A DNA stretch of 38,815 nucleotides from assembly GCA_937146805.1 (NCBI GenBank), contig CAKZRR010000008.1, forward strand, positions 1-38,815. Reading direction: 5' to 3'. Under the pieces are notes generated by a model. That model had not been told where the DNA came from and ran no database searches. It saw only the letters and a list, made by a program, of their open reading frames with translations. Made by a program: the position numbers and the translations under genes. This stretch comes from an uncultured Owenweeksia sp. GTDB lineage: Bacteria; Bacteroidota; Bacteroidia; Flavobacteriales; Schleiferiaceae. Positions 34,633 to 38,815 of this stretch are shown in pieces (positions within the stretch are counted from its first letter, which is position 1; the number at the start of each line of letters is the position of its first letter).

Positions 34633-35230
34633 TAAAAATTTTATGTCGTTTAATTTCTTTTCCCTGCCGTATTTTAATGGCGTGTACTAATGTGGGTATA
34701 TCGTGGTTCCACTCCCGTAAAACCAGTACTATTAAAAAGCCCTCGGTTTGCGCTATAATACCTAGTATGAGTGAAGCATCAAACAAATAAGCTGAGTGGC
34801 CGGTAAGTAATAAATCGGAAAAGGCCAATACCAGCGAGATACCCCAAAACTTGGCAATAATGGCGTGTAGCGCTAGCCCTTTTTTAAAGCGAAGCAAACA
34901 AAGGAGGTGATTTACAATTTCAAAGGTTATGATAATGCTTATTAAGATCAGTTTACTCGCAATAAAATCGGGGTATAACAGTACAATAGATGCTAGTAAT
35001 CCCACCCAAAAAAAGCGATCTACGGTAGTGTCCAGTCGCCTTAACCTTTCGGTGGAAACACTCAAGAGGCGGGCACTGTAGCCATCAAAAAAATCGGAGA
35101 GAAAACCCGCTATCATTAACCAAAACAAAATTACAGAAGCATAATGGCCATTTTGATAGGCGATATAAGGCGCTACAAAGGCAATGGCAAAGCGCAGTAT
35201 TATAAGCGAAATGGGAATTTTTTGTAGCAT
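34625..35230 (-). CDS. CDP-alcohol phosphatidyltransferase family protein
   Basis: About 201 residues, five to six transmembrane helices. The family signature is present as SDFFDGYSARLLSVSTER then LRRLDTTVD. Compared with D-x2-D-G-x2-A-R-x8-G-x3-D-x3-D, all Asp residues are kept but the conserved Gly is Leu. The family joins a CDP-diacylglycerol-type donor to an alcohol such as glycerol phosphate, serine or inositol; the exact product is unclear. Start at ATG 35230 (TTG at 35257 would add nine residues). First gene of a three-gene operon. Confidence 0.82.
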   Translation of the reverse strand: MLQKIPISLIILRFAIAFVAPYIAYQNGHYASVILFWLMIAGFLSDFFDGYSARLLSVSTERLRRLDTTVDRFFWVGLLASIVLLYPDFIASKLILISIIITFEIVNHLLCLLRFKKGLALHAIIAKFWGISLVLAFSDLLLTGHSAYLFDASLILGIIAQTEGFLIVLVLREWNHDIPTLVHAIKIRQGKEIKRHKIFNG

Positions 35231-35279
35231 TGGATAAATATAGAATAAAGTACCCAACTGGGCTTTTTACTGTTCGAAA

Positions 35280-35287
35280 CAAATGTA
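35280..35287 (-). promoter_or_regulatory. -7 element of the CDP-alcohol phosphatidyltransferase operon
   Basis: TACATTTG on the minus strand, exact to TAnnTTTG, 50 bp before the ATG at 35230. Confidence 0.45.
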
Positions 35288-35317
35288 CATAACCACCGTT
35301 TTGTGCAGGCAAGCTGT

Positions 35318-35325
35318 TAGCTTTG
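35318..35325 (+). promoter_or_regulatory. -7 element upstream of the MFS remnant
   Basis: TAGCTTTG, exact to TAnnTTTG, 17 bp before the ATG of the truncated MFS gene. TTTG at 35300-35303 is only 14 bp upstream. The promoter is thus still in place for a gene that is broken. Confidence 0.4.
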
Positions 35326-35341
35326 TCAAAAATATTATTGA

Positions 35342-35668
35342 ATGGCACAAAACCGCAAAGCCTCACTTTCTTTCATTTTTATTACTGTGTTGGTAGATGT
35401 AATAGGTATTGGAATTATTATACCTATAATTCCTATGTTAATAGAGAGTTTAAATGGGGGAGGTCTTAGTGATGCTGCGCGTATAGGAGGCTGGCTCATG
35501 TTTTCGTATGCGGCTATGCAGTTTTTGTTTGCCCCTTTATTGGGTGTTTTAAGTGATCGTTTCGGGCGCAGACTCATAATTTTAATGGCCCTATTGGGTT
35601 TGGGTATCGATTTTTATTCTGATTCAAAAACCTTTAAAGAAATTAACGGCAAGTACCCGCAAAAGTGA
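35342..35668 (+). pseudogene. Truncated Tet-type MFS transporter (N-terminal remnant)
   Basis: The first 91 of 108 codons match the N terminus of TetA-like MFS transporters: FITVLVDVIGIGIIIPIIP (helix 1), the antiporter-type loop, helix 2 GGWLMFSYAAMQFLFAPLLGVL, and the motif A sequence SDRFGRRLIILMALLGLGIDF. After residue 91 the reading frame continues for 17 unrelated hydrophilic residues (YSDSKTFKEINGKYPQK) and stops. A full transporter is about 400 residues, so ten helices are missing and the rest is absent before the next gene. Most likely a deletion joined the 5' part to foreign sequence. It cannot be a functional transporter. Confidence 0.85.
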
Positions 35669-35710
35669 GTAGCGCAATATGCCCCAACACTATTAATTAT
35701 ACTTTTTAGT

Positions 35711-36832
35711 ATGGACTATAAAATTCCAAATTATTTAAAATACTTTTTGATAATCAGTAGTTTAATGATTACTACCTATATAGTTATTTTAGGTAAAGGA
35801 TTGGTAAACCCATTGTTAGCAGCTTTTTTGGTAGCACTTATTTTAGAGCCCATGGCCAGCCATTTTGAGCGTTTTAAAATGAGCCGAATGTTGAGCACAG
35901 TGGTTTCCATTTTATTGGTCTTTATTGTGTTGTCTTTGTTGTTTGTTTTTTTCTCGGCACAAATAGCCAGTATTACCCGCAGCTTTGGTGACTTACACCC
36001 ACAGTGGAATGACTTATTAGAGCGCGGACAAGAAACCATTGAGCAATGGTTGGGCGTGGATACCAATGCACAGCTTGATTTTATGAAAAAGGGTTTGGGT
36101 GATGTGTTAAAAAATAGCGCCAACTTTATGAGCACAACCGTTTCAGCCACCGCTGGATTGCTATCGGCTGGGGTGTTGTTTTTATTAAGCTTGTTTTTCT
36201 TTTTATACTACCGTAGTTTTTTATTGGCCTTTTTATACAAAGTATTTAAATCTCAAAATCATGAGGCACTAGGAGTAGCCCTTGTAAAAATAAAAACGGT
36301 GGTGCGTAAATATATTTTGGGGCTACTATTAGTAATACTTATTGTGGGCTTACTTAATACTGTTGGCCTGGCGAGCTTAGGCATTGAACATGCTTTGTTT
36401 TTTGGAGTTTTGGCGGCCGCCTTAACGGTAATTCCCTATATAGGTATCGCATTGGGTTCGTTGCTTCCCATTGTTTTTGCGCTTATTACAAAAGATTCTG
36501 CTTGGTATGCCTTGGGTGTGGTTGGGGTATTTGGCTTGGTACAGGTTTTAGAGGGCAATGTGCTTACGCCTAATATTATTGGAAACCAGGTGAGTATTAA
36601 CCCCTTTGCGGCTATTATAGGTTTGTTTTTGGGCGGAATGGTTTTAGGAACTTTAGGTATGATTGTAGCCATTCCTCTGTTGGCTATTACCAAAGTTATC
36701 TGCGAAAGCGTAGAAGCTTGGCAACCCATTGCATTTTTAATAGGCGAACCACCAACCGAACCAAAGCCACCTAGTAAACCTAGTTTTTGGAAACGATTGT
36801 TTAGCTCCAAAAAAACTACAACTTCAGCCTAA
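35711..36832 (+). CDS. AI-2E family transporter
   Basis: A 373-residue integral membrane protein, about eight helices. N-terminal helices ILGKGLVNPLLAAFLVALIL, TVVSILLVFIVLSLLFVFF; a long periplasmic-side helical stretch (LHPQWNDLLERGQETIEQWL); then ILGLLLVILIVGLLNTVGL, ALTVIPYIGIALGSLLPIVF and VLEGNVLTPNIIGNQVSINPF, characteristic of the family. The named E. coli members include TqsA and PerM; here the transported substrate is not known. Its last 17 bp overlap the convergent kinase-like gene. Confidence 0.92.
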   Translation: MDYKIPNYLKYFLIISSLMITTYIVILGKGLVNPLLAAFLVALILEPMASHFERFKMSRMLSTVVSILLVFIVLSLLFVFFSAQIASITRSFGDLHPQWNDLLERGQETIEQWLGVDTNAQLDFMKKGLGDVLKNSANFMSTTVSATAGLLSAGVLFLLSLFFFLYYRSFLLAFLYKVFKSQNHEALGVALVKIKTVVRKYILGLLLVILIVGLLNTVGLASLGIEHALFFGVLAAALTVIPYIGIALGSLLPIVFALITKDSAWYALGVVGVFGLVQVLEGNVLTPNIIGNQVSINPFAAIIGLFLGGMVLGTLGMIVAIPLLAITKVICESVEAWQPIAFLIGEPPTEPKPPSKPSFWKRLFSSKKTTTSA

Positions 36833-37847
36833 CTTTTATATTTTCTTCTAGTAAATCGCCCATGGTGGTTAATTGGGCAAATTGTGGGTTACTATGAAAC
36901 TTAGTGAGTTCGCGGCCCAACATTTTCACATACTCAGGTTTTGATATTTGATCTCGTTTCATAATGCCAAGCAGCTGTTTTATAAGGTGCTCCGAAAATG
37001 CATAGCGCTTGCGTAACAGCGCTTGTTCCTCATTTACATACTGACCCGCAGTAGCAATGCTCATATTGTTTTGTGTAAGCAGCACATAGGGTAGGTTTTC
37101 TTTGTAAAACTGAGGCAAATACATGCGATGTCGACCCTCGTACGATTGTTGGTCAAAATCAATACACCTTATGCGGTATTGCATTTGATCAAAATCTTGA
37201 TTTACCACTACCACCCAGTTGTAGGCGCGCATATCGCCCAAAAGTTGAACAAAACAACGCTCATTAAATTTTACAAACTCTTTGGCTAAGCGTACCGCAT
37301 TATGAATGTGTCCTTGGGTTTCCCAGCGTTCCATAAAATCATCGCCCGGTATGCCTATGATATGTTCCTCTACCAAGGTTTGCTCGTAGTACAAGTAGTT
37401 AATTTTATTGGGCGATAAATAATGCTCTAATTCCAAACCATAAACTCGCGAGGCATCGGCTTTTTTGATATAATAGTAATCGTAGTTATCGTTAATCTGA
37501 TTTAGGATTTTAATTCTAAACGGTTGAGAGTTACCATAAGCGCAAAAATCAATGCTATCTACTCGTAAGTAATCCAAGTGCACACCATCTGCAATTAGTA
37601 GTTGGTATAAATCTACCAATTGGGTGTTGAGCTCTTCCATTTCGCTTTCGGTGTATAATACCGAGTTCCAGTGCGTTGGACTGCCGTCTTTAGCTAGCTT
37701 AGGAACCAAATGCTGGTAGCGCATTAAATCAGCGTAGGCCACCGGAGCAGCTAAGTTTCGAGCCTGCTGGGTTAGGTATTCATTCAATTCACCGTTTACC
37801 GGAAAGATGGGTTTTTTAAATTGAATTTGATTGAGGTTGTGCTCCAT
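36816..37847 (-). CDS. Conserved hypothetical protein with protein-kinase-like fold
   Basis: A 343-residue cytoplasmic protein. Segments resemble kinase-like elements in the correct order: YYYIKKADASR (possible ATP lysine, about 125-134), VEEHIIGIPGDDF (hinge-like, 159-171), LLGDMRAYNWVVVV (catalytic loop D205 with N210, compare HGDxxxxN), and RCIDFDQQSYEGR (metal-binding D230-F-D232). The sequence is far from classical kinases, and the similarity is at pattern level only. Bacteroidota homologues are known as conserved hypotheticals. Its 3' end overlaps the convergent AI-2E transporter gene. Confidence 0.75.
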   Translation of the reverse strand: MEHNLNQIQFKKPIFPVNGELNEYLTQQARNLAAPVAYADLMRYQHLVPKLAKDGSPTHWNSVLYTESEMEELNTQLVDLYQLLIADGVHLDYLRVDSIDFCAYGNSQPFRIKILNQINDNYDYYYIKKADASRVYGLELEHYLSPNKINYLYYEQTLVEEHIIGIPGDDFMERWETQGHIHNAVRLAKEFVKFNERCFVQLLGDMRAYNWVVVVNQDFDQMQYRIRCIDFDQQSYEGRHRMYLPQFYKENLPYVLLTQNNMSIATAGQYVNEEQALLRKRYAFSEHLIKQLLGIMKRDQISKPEYVKMLGRELTKFHSNPQFAQLTTMGDLLEENIKVRLKL

Positions 37848-38049
37848 AACTTTTACAATTGAGCTGGAAAGATAGCCAACAGGATAGGAAAGAGCTGATA
37901 ACGGCTAAACGATTTATTAAAAGTACGGTGGGTAAATTGTAAGCTGGGGTGTTGGTGCCTGAAAAAGCTTCAGCTTTTTGTGAAAGCTGGAGCTCGTAGA
38001 TTTTGAGTTGGGAGGGGTTGTGCAACAGCTACCATTGTTGGTGGTACTT

Positions 38050-38616
38050 TTATTTAATTTCTAGCCATTCCCCTTGAAAATAGTCTTTCAAGTAATATTC
38101 GCGATCTTCTCGTGAGATATGTTCTTGAGTCTCCATTAATTTAATCAATGGATCTTTGGGAGGATGTTCAAATAGTCCTTTTTTGTCCGCAGGAAAAAGA
38201 TCATAAAGACTTTTAAGCTTCTTTAAGTTAGGTTCAATCGGATTGATCAGATATTGCTTGAAGGCTTCAATGCATTTTAATTGACAACTTTCTTCATTTT
38301 TTAACTCTTCAATTTTGGATTCAATCAAATCAAAAATGAATTCCTCAGATTCTTTCCTGTTATGATAGTCAGACGTCCAGATGTAGGAGATGTAAGGAAT
38401 GAATAGTTTTTCGTTTGGCGGCATTTTCCAGCACAATTTTCCAGATTGAAAAAGCCTCTTTATTGTTGGAAGGTCTATTTCTCCCAGACAATCAAGGTGT
38501 CCGTCAGCATAGACCTTGAGGTCAACCAAATGATATCCATCATCATTTACCAGTAAATTGATGATTGTACCTTTTATTAGGCTTCCATTCTTTTCTCTAT
38601 AAATTAGTCTGTCCAT
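38050..38616 (-). CDS. Hypothetical protein, no recognised family
   Basis: A 188-residue soluble protein, without signal or membrane helix. The N-terminal 60 residues look beta-rich (GTIINLLVNDDGYHLVDLKV, then YADGHLDCLGEIDL), resembling a small barrel. The C-terminal part is helical and charged (SKIEELKNEESCQLKCIEAF). The pattern is similar to small accessory or immunity-type proteins in gene neighbourhoods of toxins, but no such partner is visible here. I assign no function. It lies near the right edge, preceded by a 10-bp-stem palindrome. Confidence 0.6.
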   Translation of the reverse strand: MDRLIYREKNGSLIKGTIINLLVNDDGYHLVDLKVYADGHLDCLGEIDLPTIKRLFQSGKLCWKMPPNEKLFIPYISYIWTSDYHNRKESEEFIFDLIESKIEELKNEESCQLKCIEAFKQYLINPIEPNLKKLKSLYDLFPADKKGLFEHPPKDPLIKLMETQEHISREDREYYLKDYFQGEWLEIK

Positions 38617-38638
38617 TTAATTACCCACAGCAAGTTAG

Positions 38639-38661
38639 TAAACGTAACTCAGTTACGTTTA
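38639..38661. repeat. Perfect 10-bp-stem hairpin upstream of the 38050-38616 gene
   Basis: TAAACGTAAC (38639-38648) pairs with GTTACGTTTA (38652-38661) around TCA, about 23 bp upstream of the ATG on its 5' side. Possibly an operator or a cassette-boundary hairpin. The rest of 38662-38815 shows no gene. Confidence 0.5.
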
Positions 38662-38815
38662 TAATTCCTTTATCCTGCTCCAAATATAGCACATGCGCAT
38701 AATGTATTACATAGATACAAGGAGGTTCTAAATGTATATAGTTTCTAAGTAAACACCTTAGGCTTTTTCAAACCGATCGCTGGGGTTTAACCAAGCTAAA
38801 CAACGGGGGTGGGGT

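Noticed and set aside
35276..35366. Divergent promoters as an operator for the MFS gene by a TetR regulator
   Set aside because: No tetR-like gene nor palindromic operator was seen.
37816..38025. Minus-strand ORF of 69 codons between the kinase-like and hypothetical genes
   Set aside because: It overlaps the start of the kinase-like gene in another frame, with no recognisable family or promoter.
38662..38815. Possible further attC arm near the right edge (CTTAGGC, AAACAACGG)
   Set aside because: The complementary arm would lie beyond the window, and the visible words are too short to support a site.

Overview
The window is a chromosomal segment of a Bacteroidota member, most likely Flavobacteriales and close to the Cryomorphaceae/Crocinitomicaceae grade. 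The evidence is: promoters of the Bacteroidota type (a TAnnTTTG -7 element) with no strong Shine-Dalgarno sequences, bacillithiol deacetylase BshB1, a type IX secretion sorting domain on a delta-60 repeat protein, DUF5723 and DUF6268 outer-membrane proteins, a GldL-like membrane protein, and lipoproteins whose acidic post-cysteine residues resemble the Bacteroidota surface-export signal. No rRNA, tRNA, CRISPR array or transposase was found.

Layout. 1-1350: an accessory edge with one lipoprotein gene followed by a 129-bp attC-like inverted repeat, and a 42-bp direct repeat on either side. 1355-7961: housekeeping genes (ribH with a TPR membrane protein, recF-dciA, ndk, bshB1) mixed with envelope proteins. 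7945-16925: a GT4 glycosyltransferase, a small acetyltransferase, apbE, the operon aminotransferase-murB-small cysteine protein, a DUF1573 protein, valS and a small barrel protein. 17046-23305: an unusual zinc-ribbon SDR protein, then an accessory block (WG-repeat lipoprotein with a decayed attC-like tail, YdeI-family protein, GNAT protein, two tandem acyltransferases). 23510-26098: a DUF5723 protein, a previously uncalled pseudogene and its intact paralogue. 26263-31563: a TPR/HTH regulator, a cholesterol-dependent-cytolysin-like lipoprotein and a T9SS-exported delta-60 protein. 31587-38815: a deformylase with a signal peptide, unknown proteins, a three-gene overlapping operon (CDP-alcohol phosphatidyltransferase, GldL-like, Ycf48-like), a truncated Tet-type MFS gene, an AI-2E family transporter, a kinase-like protein and an unknown protein.

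Most interesting. (1) The 28197-30011 protein has the core of thiol-activated cytolysins, but the membrane-recognition domain is replaced by four FN-x-x-G repeats resembling a small propeller. It sits between a membrane-bound TPR/HTH regulator and a T9SS cargo protein, and a tandem TTGTCCACC repeat lies just upstream of its promoter. (2) The lipoprotein gene at 483-1079 has the layout of an integron cassette: GTTGGGT directly before the start codon and a wobble-paired attC-like hairpin directly after the stop. A second, decayed site follows the WG-repeat gene. (3) A hidden paralogous pseudogene with two in-frame stops lies at 24971-25494. (4) Enzymes with altered or unexpected features: an SDR lacking its catalytic Tyr, a signal-peptide-bearing deformylase, and a kinase-like protein of unknown role.
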